Shown: positions 1-6,936 of the stretch, one piece after another
Numbering within the stretch: the stretch's first letter is position 1
How the letters are laid out: every line of letters begins with the position of its first letter
Assembly: GCA_018968995.1 (NCBI GenBank)
Contig: JAGWZD010000022.1
Coordinates: forward strand, 1-14,684
Direction: 5' to 3'
Length of the DNA: 14,684 nucleotides
Origin: Bdellovibrionales bacterium
GTDB taxonomy: Bacteria > Bdellovibrionota > UBA1018
Made by a program: the position numbers and the translations under genes
Notes under the pieces: model-generated
What the model saw: the letters and a program-made list of their open reading frames with translations, nothing else
Told to the model about the DNA's origin: nothing
The model's database searches: none

Positions 1-231
1 CATGAGCTACTCGAGCGACTCAAGGGCGGCCTGATCCAAGAACTTATTCTTGCCACAAACCCAAGCGTTGAAGGCGAAGCCACAGCGATGTATGTGGGCC
101 GACTCATTAAAACTTTAGGAGTAAAGGTCACCAAGCTAGCCCACGGCATACCGGTAGGTGGCACGCTCGAATACAGCGATCGCCAAACTATCGGTAAAGC
201 GCTGCAGAACCGCGTGGAGGTCTCGTCATGA
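1..231 (+). CDS. recR: Recombination mediator RecR, C-terminal end (partial)
   Basis: The window opens inside this gene; 76 codons and the TGA stop are visible. RecR acts with RecO and RecF in loading RecA onto gapped, SSB-coated DNA during recombinational repair. The visible part is the end of the Toprim domain and the C-terminal tail. Recognisable family stretches are [16 protein letters not shown], the '[17 protein letters not shown]' type block (Ala-His-Gly-Ile-Pro-Val-Gly-Gly, then Leu-Glu-Tyr) and a closing segment of the form [12 protein letters not shown]. The N-terminal helix-hairpin-helix and zinc finger lie outside the window. The stop overlaps the start of mglA (ATGA, 228-231), implying translational coupling. 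In many deltaproteobacteria recR sits near dnaX/ybaB and mgl genes (general knowledge), which fits this arrangement. Confidence 0.95.
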   Translation, partial: HELLERLKGGLIQELILATNPSVEGEATAMYVGRLIKTLGVKVTKLAHGIPVGGTLEYSDRQTIGKALQNRVEVSS

Positions 232-818
232 GCTTCATCAACTACGCGGCAAAAGAAATTAACTGCAAAATCATCTATTACGGGGCGGGTCTTTGCGGAA
301 AAACAACCAACGTCCAGTACATTTACGAACACACTCAACAGGAGCGCCGCGGGAAGCTCGTGAACCTGAGCACCGAAAATGAGCGCACACTGTTCTTTGA
401 TTTTCTGCCCCTCTCTGCGGGTGAAGTCAGCGGTTACAAGACGCGATTTCATCTCTACACGATACCGGGGCAAACGTTTTATGAAGTGTCCCGCCAATTC
501 ATAATGAAGGGTGTCGACGGCGTGGTGTTTGTCGTCGACAGTCAGGCGGAACGAATGGAAGCGAATGTGGAAAGCTTTGAGTCGCTAGCAAAAGCTCTCG
601 ACCAACAAGGCTACGATCTACACAAGCTTCCGGTGGTCCTGCAGTACAACAAAAGAGATGTGCCCGGTGCGGTGTCCGTGGCTCAGCTCGAGGCCACATT
701 CAATGCGGTTAAGCGTCCGGCCTTTGAGGCCATCGCCAATCGCGGAGATGGGGTCATGGAAACGCTGCAGGCAATCAGTCAATGGGTGATCCGTGAGATC
801 AAAGGGGGAAAAGCATGA
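228..818 (+). CDS. mglA: MglA-type Ras-like small GTPase (polarity/motility)
   Basis: 196 residues, the normal MglA length. The sequence starts [19 protein letters not shown], very like Myxococcus MglA. The P-loop is GAGLCGKT (19-26). The G3 region reads TIPGQ (78-82), with Thr where most Ras-like GTPases have Asp; this is typical of MglA. The base-recognition motif is NKRD (141-144). MglA is a cytoplasmic nucleotide-dependent switch that sets cell polarity and drives gliding or type IV pilus motility in Myxococcus, and it is linked to pole-localised functions in Bdellovibrio (established for those organisms; inferred here). The gene overlaps recR upstream and the dksA-like gene downstream by ATGA, so it lies in a tight operon. 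No roadblock-domain mglB, the usual GTPase-activating partner, lies between recR and mglA or just downstream. It could sit elsewhere in the genome. Confidence 0.95.
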   Translation: MSFINYAAKEINCKIIYYGAGLCGKTTNVQYIYEHTQQERRGKLVNLSTENERTLFFDFLPLSAGEVSGYKTRFHLYTIPGQTFYEVSRQFIMKGVDGVVFVVDSQAERMEANVESFESLAKALDQQGYDLHKLPVVLQYNKRDVPGAVSVAQLEATFNAVKRPAFEAIANRGDGVMETLQAISQWVIREIKGGKA

Positions 819-1225
819 GAAAAGACGCACTGAAGAAATTCAAAAGGCTCTTCGAGGAACAACGTAATTCACTGCTGTTTAGTGATCGCGTGGTTCGAGA
901 AGACTTTAGCGTCAATTCCGATGACCGTTTCGACGAACTCGATCAGGCAACTTCTGACATCGAACAATCGATGAGAATGCGCCTTCGAAATCGCGAGGCG
1001 CTCTATCTCAAAAAACTCGACGAAGCACTAAAACGCATCGACGAGGGCACCTTTGGAGATTGCGACGAATGCGGAGAGGAGATCGGACACAATCGCCTTT
1101 TGGCCCGTCCGACAGCCACTCTTTGCGTCCACTGCAAGGAAGAGCAGGAACGTAAAGAAGTGCTTACCGCCGCTGGACGCACGAGCAAAAGTCTCGGCGA
1201 AACCATGAATCGCAAGTGGGCCTAG
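815..1225 (+). CDS. dksA: DksA/TraR-family RNA polymerase-binding zinc-finger protein (paralogue 1)
   Basis: 136 residues. The N-terminal half (about 1-70) is predicted to form the coiled coil that enters the RNA polymerase secondary channel. Its tip carries DELDQA (40-45), matching the DxxDxA motif of functional DksA. A C4 zinc finger follows: Cys83, Cys86, Cys104 and Cys107 (C-X2-C-X17-C-X2-C), embedded in the family segments MRMRLRNREAL and ARPTATLC. With ppGpp, DksA retunes transcription of rRNA, amino-acid and stress genes (established for E. coli). The start ATG overlaps the mglA stop (815-818) and is chosen for that reason and because the protein aligns from residue 1 with its paralogue. 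It is the last gene of the recR-mglA-dksA run. The symbol is by family resemblance; which of the two paralogues is the true DksA orthologue is not settled, though this one keeps the canonical tip. Confidence 0.9.
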   Translation: MRKDALKKFKRLFEEQRNSLLFSDRVVREDFSVNSDDRFDELDQATSDIEQSMRMRLRNREALYLKKLDEALKRIDEGTFGDCDECGEEIGHNRLLARPTATLCVHCKEEQERKEVLTAAGRTSKSLGETMNRKWA

Positions 1226-1349
1226 CTGGCTCAGACTCCTGGCTAGAATTTCGGGGCCACGGAAGGCCGCGTAATTCCGCAGTTTCATTCAATAAATTCG
1301 GTGCCTTTTTGGCACTGGTGCAAAATTCACCAGTCTTCGTTTACAGCTG

Positions 1350-1374
1350 AGGAAGCCCTGAAGGGCTCCTTTAT
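1350..1374 (+). terminator. Weak candidate rho-independent terminator of recR-mglA-dksA
   Basis: AGG-A-AGCCC, loop TGAA, GGGCTCCT: eight pairs with a single bulged A at 1353, followed by TTTAT. The U-tract is short and interrupted, so this may instead be a leader hairpin of the downstream gene. Confidence 0.3.
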
Positions 1375-1453
1375 CGTGAATCTTTTCAGATAGTTGAAAT
1401 CTTGACGCCAAGCGTTTGGCACACTGGCCCGGCCCTCGCAGTAAGGAGAGGGC

Positions 1454-1460
1454 GGGAGGT
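1454..1460 (+). promoter_or_regulatory. Strong Shine-Dalgarno of the second dksA-like gene
   Basis: GGGAGGT lies just ahead of the ATG at 1466 (six bases between GGAGG and ATG). It fixes the start codon, and a second purine-rich AAGGAGAGGG stretch lies just upstream (1443-1452). Confidence 0.75.
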
Positions 1461-1465
1461 GTGGA

Positions 1466-1870
1466 ATGGAAAAGACAATCCTGAATCGATTCAAGGCTCT
1501 ATTTGAGAGGCAAAAGCGTGATCTGGTTTACAGCGGGAAAGTGATGAACGAAGAGTTCAATCTCAAGCCCGATGACCTAGCGGATGAAGTCGACCTCACC
1601 TCAACCGAGAATGAAACCGGAATGAGAATGAGGCTTAGAAATCGCGAGGCGCTTTTTCTGAAAAAGATTGAAGAGGCTCTCGCTCGAATCTCCAAGGGAA
1701 CCTTTGGCCAATGCTCTTCGTGCGAAGACGAAATTAGCATGAAGCGATTGGAAGCCAGACCGACAGCCACCCTGTGCGTGGACTGCAAGGAGTCACAAGA
1801 GCAGAGTGAACGTCTGCACATCGATGGTCACCGCTACAAAAGCTTGGGTAACAAGTTTCAGCTAGGGTGA
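1466..1870 (+). CDS. DksA/TraR-family zinc-finger protein (paralogue 2, diverged tip)
   Basis: 134 residues, aligning without gaps to the neighbouring DksA-like protein over most of its length; by hand about half the positions are identical. The C4 finger is intact at the same positions (Cys83, Cys86, Cys104, Cys107), and MRMRLRNREAL and ARPTATLC are shared. The coiled-coil tip reads DEVDLT (40-45). Both Asp residues of DxxDxA are kept, but the final Ala is Thr. In E. coli DksA the equivalent Ala is important for activity, so this copy may act differently on RNA polymerase (inference). Unlike paralogue 1 it has its own spacer and a strong Shine-Dalgarno, suggesting separate expression. Most likely an old tandem duplication. 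It is followed by 348 bases without a gene and no good plus-strand terminator. Confidence 0.9.
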   Translation: MEKTILNRFKALFERQKRDLVYSGKVMNEEFNLKPDDLADEVDLTSTENETGMRMRLRNREALFLKKIEEALARISKGTFGQCSSCEDEISMKRLEARPTATLCVDCKESQEQSERLHIDGHRYKSLGNKFQLG

Positions 1871-2218
1871 GATCGCCAAAACAAACCCATTAACCAGTGA
1901 CGAGTCAGCCATGGAAAGGCGGATTCAGAAACGAGTCAGGAAGATTCAAAATGTTGTACCGAGGGCCATGGACGGCCATCGGCGCTCTTAGTCACAAAGT
2001 GCAGGATGCGCGCGTGAGTAAGAGCAAAGTCATCATGGACGATTTATATCTCGACAGGAAGTCGGGATCACTAGCGCACGATGCGCAGGGGTTGCTGCTG
2101 AGTTTTATGACCCCACAAAAGGCGAGGGCCGGAGCATCATGCTCCGGCCCCCTGTTGATTGGCCTAATCCTTGGCCAACGCACCCGAAGGCGCGCTTCAT
2201 TCCGTCGAGATCACCTCA
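1871..2218. other. Intergenic region with no convincing gene
   Basis: 348 bases between the convergent dksA-like and protease genes. Visible structure: a 9-base direct repeat ACGAGTCAG at 1900-1908 and 1931-1939; an imperfect hairpin 1959-1982 (CCGA-g-GGCC / GGCC-a-TCGG, one mismatch) without a T-run; the strong protease terminator stem at 2126-2150; and a small inverted repeat TTGGCC 2159-2164 / GGCCAA 2173-2178. An open frame crosses it on the plus strand but lacks a ribosome site, resembles no family I know and runs through the terminator stem, so it is not called. Confidence 0.5.
2110..2150 (-). terminator. Rho-independent terminator of the subtilisin-family protease gene
   Basis: A perfect inverted repeat: GGGCCGGAGC 2126-2135, loop 2136-2140, GCTCCGGCCC 2141-2150. 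The loop bases could extend the stem further. Read on the minus strand it is followed by TCGCC and then TTTTG, so the T-run is short and offset by five bases. It lies about 70 bases past the protease stop. The very stable stem makes termination likely, and the plus-strand side has no T-run. Confidence 0.7.
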
Positions 2219-3673
2219 TTAATTTGCCTGGAGCGCATTCAAGACATTGATGCGACCGCCAGTCACCGTCTTGCCTGCCAGTGAAGGCAGCTTATCAACG
2301 GTATTCATCAGGGTCTCTTTCACCTTCTTATAGTCCCAGCTTGGGTTTGCAGACCAAATGAGGGCTGCTGCACCCGCCACATGTGGGCAAGCCATGGACG
2401 TTCCGGACATCGATGCATACCGACTTCCTGGAGCCAAGCTGTAGACATTTACGCCAGGCGCGCCAACATGGGTGGTCTTCCGACCGTAGTTCGAGAAGAA
2501 GGCCATTCCGTCTCTCTCGTCGGTCGCCGCAACAGCGAGCAGATTGTCGTTATCAAACGCTGCTGGATAACTGGCCTCACTCGCGTTGTCGTTATCCTTG
2601 CCCTCGTTACCGGCAGCGGCAACGAAAAGAGCCCCCTTCACCTTAGCTCGCTCGATCGCATCGTAAAGAGCCTTGTTATCACCGTCAGAACGGCCACCCC
2701 AGCTATTACTGAGAACTCTCGCACCGTTTTCTACAGCGTAATCGATCGATTTGATCGCGCCTTCAGTGGTCCCGCTGCCCTCGGCAGACAAGAATTTCAC
2801 TCCCATGATGGAGACGCGCTGATTTACCCCAGAAACACCGATGCCGTTTCCGCCAACGGCTCCAATGGTTCCCGCGCAGTGCGTTCCATGCCCCTGATCG
2901 TCATAAGGAATTCCATCGTTGTGAATAAAGTCGAATCCCACAACATCGCCCTTGGTGGGGTTCGGGTTGCGCCAAACGTTGAAAGAGAGATCATCATGGT
3001 TATAGTCGATCCCCGTATCGATCACGGCTACAACCATGTCCTTGGTTCCCCTGTGAGTCGACCAAGCCTGATCTGCCTTAATTTTCCCAATACCGTAGGC
3101 CTTTGCGAGATCTGGATCCGCCACTGGAGGATTCACCTCTGGAGGAGCGGGCTTTAACTCGGGACGAGTCGAAGGCGTACCACCACCTCCGCCATCACCC
3201 GGGTCTCCACCACCACCACCACCACCACTGCCATCATCGCAGCCCGGAGGAAATGGTACTCCAGGAATCAAACAAGGAAGCTTGGCATTAGGATCACACC
3301 CAGGAATATCAATACCTGGAATACAAGGGATGCCGTTTTGAGGCTTCTGCTCAAACGGCGAAATGCGAATAATGTAATTGGGCTGCGCATATTCAACCAT
3401 GGGGTTCTTTTCGAACTCCGCAATGGCGTCTTGTACTTTGACGCTCTCATCCAGAATGATGTGCTCAAAGCCCTTCATCGTGCCCTTAAAGTGGCGAACT
3501 GCGCGAACGCCAGCGGCTTGATAAAGCGTGTTCATGGTTTGGCGCGGACGCACAACGCCATCCCGATATTTTACGATAACTTCACCTTGCTTAAACTCAC
3601 TTGCTGCAAATGCACTAGCAGCTACTGCCTGTAGTGCTACAACGCAAAAAGCAATCTTCCGTGACAACGACAT
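2219..3673 (-). CDS. Secreted subtilisin-family (S8) serine protease with propeptide and Cys/Gly-rich linker
   Basis: 484 residues. The signal peptide spans about 1-23 (Arg-Lys start, hydrophobic core, AFA before the cut). The propeptide, about 26-103, runs from GEVIVKYRDG to VEYAQPNY, as in fervidolysin-like/I9-type inhibitory prodomains. A linker, about 104-190, has four Cys (117, 126, 134, 145) in two Pro-Gly-rich repeats, then Gly7 and Gly5 runs and a Pro-rich stretch. The S8 catalytic domain is about 191-484: Asp219 in VIDTGID, His262 in GHGTHCAG, the oxyanion Asn356 in AAAGNEG and Ser426 in GTSMACPHVAG. All catalytic residues are present, so it should be an active exported endopeptidase that self-matures. 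Its substrate is unknown; scavenging or prey-protein digestion is conceivable for this kind of organism (inference). It is a single gene with its own terminator, and AGGGGGGAAG precedes the ATG. There is no C-terminal anchor or sorting domain. Confidence 0.95.
   Translation of the reverse strand: MSLSRKIAFCVVALQAVAASAFAASEFKQGEVIVKYRDGVVRPRQTMNTLYQAAGVRAVRHFKGTMKGFEHIILDESVKVQDAIAEFEKNPMVEYAQPNYIIRISPFEQKPQNGIPCIPGIDIPGCDPNAKLPCLIPGVPFPPGCDDGSGGGGGGGDPGDGGGGGTPSTRPELKPAPPEVNPPVADPDLAKAYGIGKIKADQAWSTHRGTKDMVVAVIDTGIDYNHDDLSFNVWRNPNPTKGDVVGFDFIHNDGIPYDDQGHGTHCAGTIGAVGGNGIGVSGVNQRVSIMGVKFLSAEGSGTTEGAIKSIDYAVENGARVLSNSWGGRSDGDNKALYDAIERAKVKGALFVAAAGNEGKDNDNASEASYPAAFDNDNLLAVAATDERDGMAFFSNYGRKTTHVGAPGVNVYSLAPGSRYASMSGTSMACPHVAGAAALIWSANPSWDYKKVKETLMNTVDKLPSLAGKTVTGGRINVLNALQAN
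3207..3227 (-). repeat. Seven tandem CCA/TGG units in the protease linker
   Basis: CCA repeated seven times on the plus strand, read as GGT codons within the Gly7 run (protein residues about 150-156). Trinucleotide slippage here would alter linker length without breaking the frame. Confidence 0.85.
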
Positions 3674-3737
3674 GGACTTCCCCCCTAGGTTTCCAACTGC
3701 GTGACAACTGTCAAAAGAACAACGTATTGATGGCTGC

Positions 3738-3765
3738 AGTGTAAACAGGTGTCAGAGAATTGCAA
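3738..3765 (-). promoter_or_regulatory. Candidate promoter of the protease gene
   Basis: On the minus strand, TTGCAA (3765-3760), 16 bases, then TACACT (3743-3738); each hexamer matches the sigma70 consensus at four of six positions. It predicts a leader of roughly 57 bases. A dyad, TGACA-ac-TGTCA (3702-3713), would lie in the leader and could be an operator. By eye only. Confidence 0.3.
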
Positions 3766-3787
3766 ATCTCAAGCAAAGATTTATTTT
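3760..3787 (+). promoter_or_regulatory. Candidate promoter of the DUF486-type membrane protein gene
   Basis: The self-complementary TTGCAA at 3760-3765 also reads as a plus-strand -35, followed after 16 bases by TATTTT (3782-3787). It would share its -35 with the divergent protease promoter. Transcription starting near 3794 would exclude a GTG start at 3749. The match is weak. Confidence 0.25.
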
Positions 3788-3838
3788 TGCACGGGGGTCT
3801 TGCAATGCATCAAGCACACACTATTCTCCGGCCGAAAA

Positions 3839-4189
3839 ATGAACTCACCTGACTGGATCACGCTAAGAACGGTTTTAATGCTGTTTTTATCGAATATTTT
3901 TATGACTGCAGCGTGGTATGGCCACTTGCGTTACAAGAGCGTCGGCCTACTTACTGCGATTCTGATAAGCTGGCTCATTGCGTTACCCGAATATGCCCTG
4001 CAGGTTCCGGCGAACCGCATGGGGTATGGCACCCTGAGCGCCTTTCAGCTGAAGATCCTCCAAGAGTGCATCACCTTGCTCGTTTTTCTTTGCTTTGCGC
4101 GGTTCTGGCTAGGCGAGGCTTTCCAAATAAAACACCTGATCTCCTTTAGCCTGATCATTGCCGCAGTAGCCGTTGCGTTTTCGAAATAA
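3839..4189 (+). CDS. Small four-helix membrane protein, DMT superfamily DUF486 type
   Basis: 116 residues from the ATG at 3839, the usual size for DUF486 (about 110-120). Four hydrophobic segments lie near 10-28, 36-53, 70-88 and 98-114. Family-like blocks are LSNIFMTAAWYGHL (17-30) and ALPEYALQVPANRMG (48-62), then QLKILQE (70-76). The inner-membrane protein belongs to the drug/metabolite transporter fold group; the substrate is unknown. The frame stays open upstream to a GTG at 3749, but those extra 30 residues do not resemble the family, so the ATG is preferred. The Shine-Dalgarno ahead of it is poor, which leaves some doubt about the start. The gene is divergent from the protease and convergent with ftsZ, and its stop abuts the A-rich edge of the ftsZ terminator. 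Confidence 0.88.
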   Translation: MNSPDWITLRTVLMLFLSNIFMTAAWYGHLRYKSVGLLTAILISWLIALPEYALQVPANRMGYGTLSAFQLKILQECITLLVFLCFARFWLGEAFQIKHLISFSLIIAAVAVAFSK

Positions 4190-4216
4190 AAAAGGGGGCA
4201 CCTTTGGAGTGCCCCC
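4187..4216 (-). terminator. Strong rho-independent terminator of ftsQAZ
   Basis: GGGGGCAC 4194-4201, a 7-base loop, GTGCCCCC 4209-4216: eight perfect pairs. On the minus strand the stem is followed at once by TTTTTTATTT. It sits 26 bases past the ftsZ stop. On the plus strand no T-run follows, so it serves mainly the minus strand. Confidence 0.93.
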
Positions 4217-4242
4217 AGATTCAAACAATTCGGCCTTCTCGA

Positions 4243-5601
4243 TTAGGCGTCGAGATCGCGATCCTGCTGACGGCGAATATAAGTGGGAACGTCGTATTCA
4301 TCGTCTGTCAAACTCGAGATTCCGAGCTTTGTCGCTAGAGCCCTTGCTCTTGCCAATTCGCCCCCCTCTGCGCCGGTTCCCATCTCGCCGCGGGCAGTTG
4401 CGAGCATCGCGGCATTCGGTGCAGGCGGAACCATCGGAGCAGCAGACGCTCCGGCAGGGGCCGTTGAAGCCATCCCTTCAGGGATCGAAACAGACTGCTG
4501 GGCATATTGCTCAGACATCACATTCGTTGAGACCACTGGCGCAGCCAAAGCGGCTCCCTGTAGCGGTGCACTCACTGCAGAAGCCAAAGCTTCGGACCGA
4601 TGCGTTGCCGCGCTGGCATGAATCGCAGCAGTTGCAGCGAGATTGGCGCCGCCAAGCCCTGTTGCAATCACAGTCACCTTCACCTGGTCTTTCAGCGACT
4701 CATCAATGACAGTTCCAAAGATGATTTCAGCATCTTCATGAGCCGCTTCCATAATAAGGGTAGTGGCTTCATTGACTTCATGGATACTGAGGTTTGAGCT
4801 ACCTGTAATATTGATGATGATTCCCGTTGCACCCTCGATGGAAACGTCCTCAAGAAGCGGACTAGAAATCGCATTCGTCGCAGCTTCAACCGCACGGTTT
4901 TCACCTTCTGCAGTTCCGATACCCATGAGCGCGAGGCCCTTATTCTGCATAATGGTGCGCACGTCAGCGAAGTCACTGTTGATCAGACCCGTATGATTGA
5001 TCAGATCAGAAATACCCTGAACCGCATTCAGTAGAACCTCATCGGCCTTCTTGAAGGCGTCCATCATCGAAAGGGACGACCCGGAAATCGCCAATAGTCG
5101 TTGATTGGGAATCGTGATCAATGAATCGACATTCTCTCGCAACCAAGACATGCCCTGCTCAGCGTGCTTCATGCGCTTCTTGCCCTCGAACATAAAGGGC
5201 TTAGTCACAACACCTACGGTCAGAGCTCCTACTTCTTTTGCGATTTTTGCGAAAACTGGCGCAGCACCAGTTCCGGTGCCTCCACCCATTCCGGCGGTGA
5301 TAAACACCATGTCCGATCCAGCAAGGGTTTCGGAAATCTTAGCGTAGTCTTCAAGAGCCGCCTTCCTTCCAATTTCCGGATTAGCTCCAGCGCCAAGCCC
5401 CTTGGTCAGCTCCTGTCCGATCGCCATCTTGGTGGGCGCTAGCGAAGCATCCAGTGCTTGCTTATCCGTATTTGCGGTAATGAACTCTACCCCAGAAAGA
5501 CCCATCCGGATCATGGTATTCACCGCGTTACATCCGCTGCCACCAACTCCGATCACTTTTATTTTTGCTCCAGCGTTAGAGACTTGATCGATTTCGAACA
5601 T
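4243..5601 (-). CDS. ftsZ: Cell division protein FtsZ (tubulin-like GTPase)
   Basis: 452 residues. FtsZ polymerises at mid-cell as the Z-ring scaffold of the divisome. The N-terminal GTPase domain begins [15 protein letters not shown] (14-28) and has the tubulin signature GGGTGTG (106-112). The synergy loop NSDFADVR (208-215) supplies Asp210 and Asp213 for GTP hydrolysis across the subunit interface. The C-terminal domain ends near residue 325. An Ala/Pro-rich, low-complexity linker (about 325-430) follows, then the conserved tail peptide [13 protein letters not shown], which binds FtsA and other partners. The linker makes the protein longer than E. coli FtsZ (383 aa). The ATG at 5601 has a purine stretch GGGGAAGAGG upstream at slightly long spacing. 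It is the last gene of ftsQ-ftsA-ftsZ, 84 bases after ftsA, with a small hairpin in between. Confidence 0.98.
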   Translation of the reverse strand: MFEIDQVSNAGAKIKVIGVGGSGCNAVNTMIRMGLSGVEFITANTDKQALDASLAPTKMAIGQELTKGLGAGANPEIGRKAALEDYAKISETLAGSDMVFITAGMGGGTGTGAAPVFAKIAKEVGALTVGVVTKPFMFEGKKRMKHAEQGMSWLRENVDSLITIPNQRLLAISGSSLSMMDAFKKADEVLLNAVQGISDLINHTGLINSDFADVRTIMQNKGLALMGIGTAEGENRAVEAATNAISSPLLEDVSIEGATGIIINITGSSNLSIHEVNEATTLIMEAAHEDAEIIFGTVIDESLKDQVKVTVIATGLGGANLAATAAIHASAATHRSEALASAVSAPLQGAALAAPVVSTNVMSEQYAQQSVSIPEGMASTAPAGASAAPMVPPAPNAAMLATARGEMGTGAEGGELARARALATKLGISSLTDDEYDVPTYIRRQQDRDLDA

Positions 5602-5628
5602 AATCAGAAGATCCTCTTCCCCATTTGT

Positions 5629-5647
5629 GTCCGACCCTGAGTCGGAC
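5629..5647 (-). other. Hairpin in the ftsA-ftsZ junction
   Basis: GTCCGAC 5629-5635 and GTCGGAC 5641-5647 pair around a 5-base loop, about 28 bases ahead of the ftsZ start. No T-run follows on the minus strand, so it is not a terminator; an RNA processing site or a translational control hairpin is possible. Confidence 0.5.
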
Positions 5648-5685
5648 GAATTACCGGCCTCTAGCCAGCTTGTCCAAAAACCTAC

Positions 5686-6924
5686 TTAAAACAAATCCTT
5701 CATCCAGGTCCGCATTGAACCGCGAACTTTGTCGTAAATATTTTTCTCGCGAATTGGAAATCGCGTCCTCTGAAGCTGACGGGCCCCATACTTCAGCAAG
5801 CCCACTCCAGTGGCATACTTGGGACTATTCACCACGTCCCGAAGTCCACCGATCCCCATTGGGATACCGCGCTTCACTGGCATCTCGAAAATAAACTCAG
5901 CGAGCTCAGGCATCCCTTCAAGCAATGTCGATCCGCCAGTAATAACGACTCCACCCGACAGAACATCAGCGAAACCCGATTTTTGAATTTCTGTATGAAT
6001 CAGATTAAAAATTTCCTCGACTCGAGGCTCGATGATCTCGGCAAGAAGTCTACGGGAAAGAATTCGAGACTTTCTTCCGCCCACACCAGGAACCTCAATG
6101 GTGTCGTCGCTGCTCACCAACGAAGCAAGTGCGCAGCCATAATCAATCTTGATCTTCTCTGCTTCGGCGATTGGGGTTCGAAGTCCGACAGAAATATCGT
6201 TAGTGATGTGGTGACCACCTATGGCCAACACACCTGTGTAAACAATCGACCCCTCTTTAAAGATGGCAATATCACTGGTTCCGCCACCAATATCGACTAG
6301 AACTACGCCTAGATCCTTCTCATCTTGAGAAAGAACCGCTTCGCTCGAGGCAATGGGCTCGAGACAAATTTCAGAAACGTTGAGTCCAGCTTTATTAGCG
6401 CATTTAATGATGTTTTGGGCCGAAGACACTGCGCCAGTAACAATGTGCACTTTTGCCTCAAGGCGCACTCCATTCATCCCAATGGGGTCCCGAATGCCAT
6501 CCTGATCATCAATTACATATTCTTGGGGAATAATGTGAATCACTTCGCGATCCAAAGGAATCGCTACTGCTTTTGCGGCATCAATGACTCGCTGAACATC
6601 GCCTTGCTGAATTTCTTTATCTTTAACCGCTACAATTCCAGTAGAATTGAACGATTTAATATGTCCGCCGGCTATTCCTGTATAAACAGTGGAGATTTCA
6701 ACTCCAGCCATCAGCTCCGCTTCTTCCACCGCCTTAGTTATACTATCGACAGTGCTATCGATGTTGATGACAACACCTTTGCGAAGCCCATTCGATGGGG
6801 CCGTCCCGATACCTATGATATCAATGACTGGATTTGTTCCTGACTCAACAATTTCGCCGACAATGCAGCAAATTTTTGTAGTTCCAATATCCAGACCGAC
6901 AACAAAATCCTTTTTGTTGGACAT
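5686..6924 (-). CDS. ftsA: Cell division protein FtsA (actin-like, tethers FtsZ)
   Basis: 412 residues, close to E. coli FtsA (420). FtsA is an actin-fold ATPase that anchors FtsZ filaments to the inner membrane and recruits later divisome proteins. Phosphate-1 motif is GLDIGTTKICC (10-20); phosphate-2 is VLVDIGGGTSDIAIF (208-222); the adenosine motif is VVITGGSTLLEGM (326-338). The 1C subdomain lies between about 85 and 165. The C-terminus, RGSMRTWMKDLF, is the expected amphipathic membrane-targeting helix. The ATG at 6924 is chosen because GAGGTGG lies five bases ahead and the protein then starts MSNKKDFVVGLDIG; a TTG 54 bases upstream is in frame but adds 18 residues with no family support. 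It lies 95 bases after ftsQ and 84 before ftsZ, on the same strand. Confidence 0.97.
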   Translation of the reverse strand: MSNKKDFVVGLDIGTTKICCIVGEIVESGTNPVIDIIGIGTAPSNGLRKGVVINIDSTVDSITKAVEEAELMAGVEISTVYTGIAGGHIKSFNSTGIVAVKDKEIQQGDVQRVIDAAKAVAIPLDREVIHIIPQEYVIDDQDGIRDPIGMNGVRLEAKVHIVTGAVSSAQNIIKCANKAGLNVSEICLEPIASSEAVLSQDEKDLGVVLVDIGGGTSDIAIFKEGSIVYTGVLAIGGHHITNDISVGLRTPIAEAEKIKIDYGCALASLVSSDDTIEVPGVGGRKSRILSRRLLAEIIEPRVEEIFNLIHTEIQKSGFADVLSGGVVITGGSTLLEGMPELAEFIFEMPVKRGIPMGIGGLRDVVNSPKYATGVGLLKYGARQLQRTRFPIREKNIYDKVRGSMRTWMKDLF

Positions 6925-6929
6925 GCCAT

Positions 6930-6936
6930 CCACCTC
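6930..6936 (-). promoter_or_regulatory. Shine-Dalgarno that fixes the ftsA start
   Basis: On the minus strand GAGGTGG is followed by five bases and then ATG (6924-6922). It decides for this start over the in-frame TTG at 6978. Confidence 0.8.

Larger units (their letters stand above)
1226..1465. other. Hairpin-rich spacer between the two dksA-like genes
   Basis: No gene is visible in these 240 bases. Several short inverted repeats follow one another. One pairs 1222-1229 with 1239-1246 (8 pairs including two G-U) and spans the dksA stop codon. GTGCC 1301-1305 pairs with GGCAC 1311-1315 around a T5 loop. ACTGGTG 1314-1320 pairs with CACCAGT 1328-1334. AGCCC 1354-1358 pairs with GGGCT 1363-1367. 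The region may hold the end of the first transcript and a structured 5' leader of the second dksA-like gene. I could not pick a convincing -10/-35 pair; TTGACG at 1402-1407 has no good -10 at the right spacing. Confidence 0.5.

Noticed and set aside
1416..1436. TGGCAC followed by GGCC, resembling a sigma54 promoter ahead of the second dksA-like gene
   Set aside because: The -24 GG and the nearest GC are 12 bases apart, not the required 10, and no TTGCA-like -12 element is present.
1959..1982. Hairpin as terminator for the second dksA-like gene
   Set aside because: It has a mismatch in an eight-pair stem and no T-run follows on the plus strand.
1897..2250. 117-codon open frame on the plus strand in the dksA-protease gap
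   Set aside because: It starts at a GTG without a ribosome site, has no recognisable family features, reads through the protease terminator stem and into the 3' end of the protease gene.
2381..3157. 258-codon open frame antisense to the protease gene
   Set aside because: It lies entirely opposite a well-supported S8 coding region with all catalytic motifs; its composition is that of an antisense shadow.
3749..3838. Longer N-terminus (GTG start) for the DUF486-type protein
   Set aside because: The added 30 residues are Cys- and Lys-rich, unlike the family, and would move the protein away from its normal length of about 115 residues.
4173..4709. 178-codon open frame antisense to the ftsZ 3' end
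   Set aside because: Opposite the FtsZ linker and tail; rich in Arg/Ser/Gln as expected from the complement of an Ala/Pro-rich linker, and starts across the ftsZ terminator.
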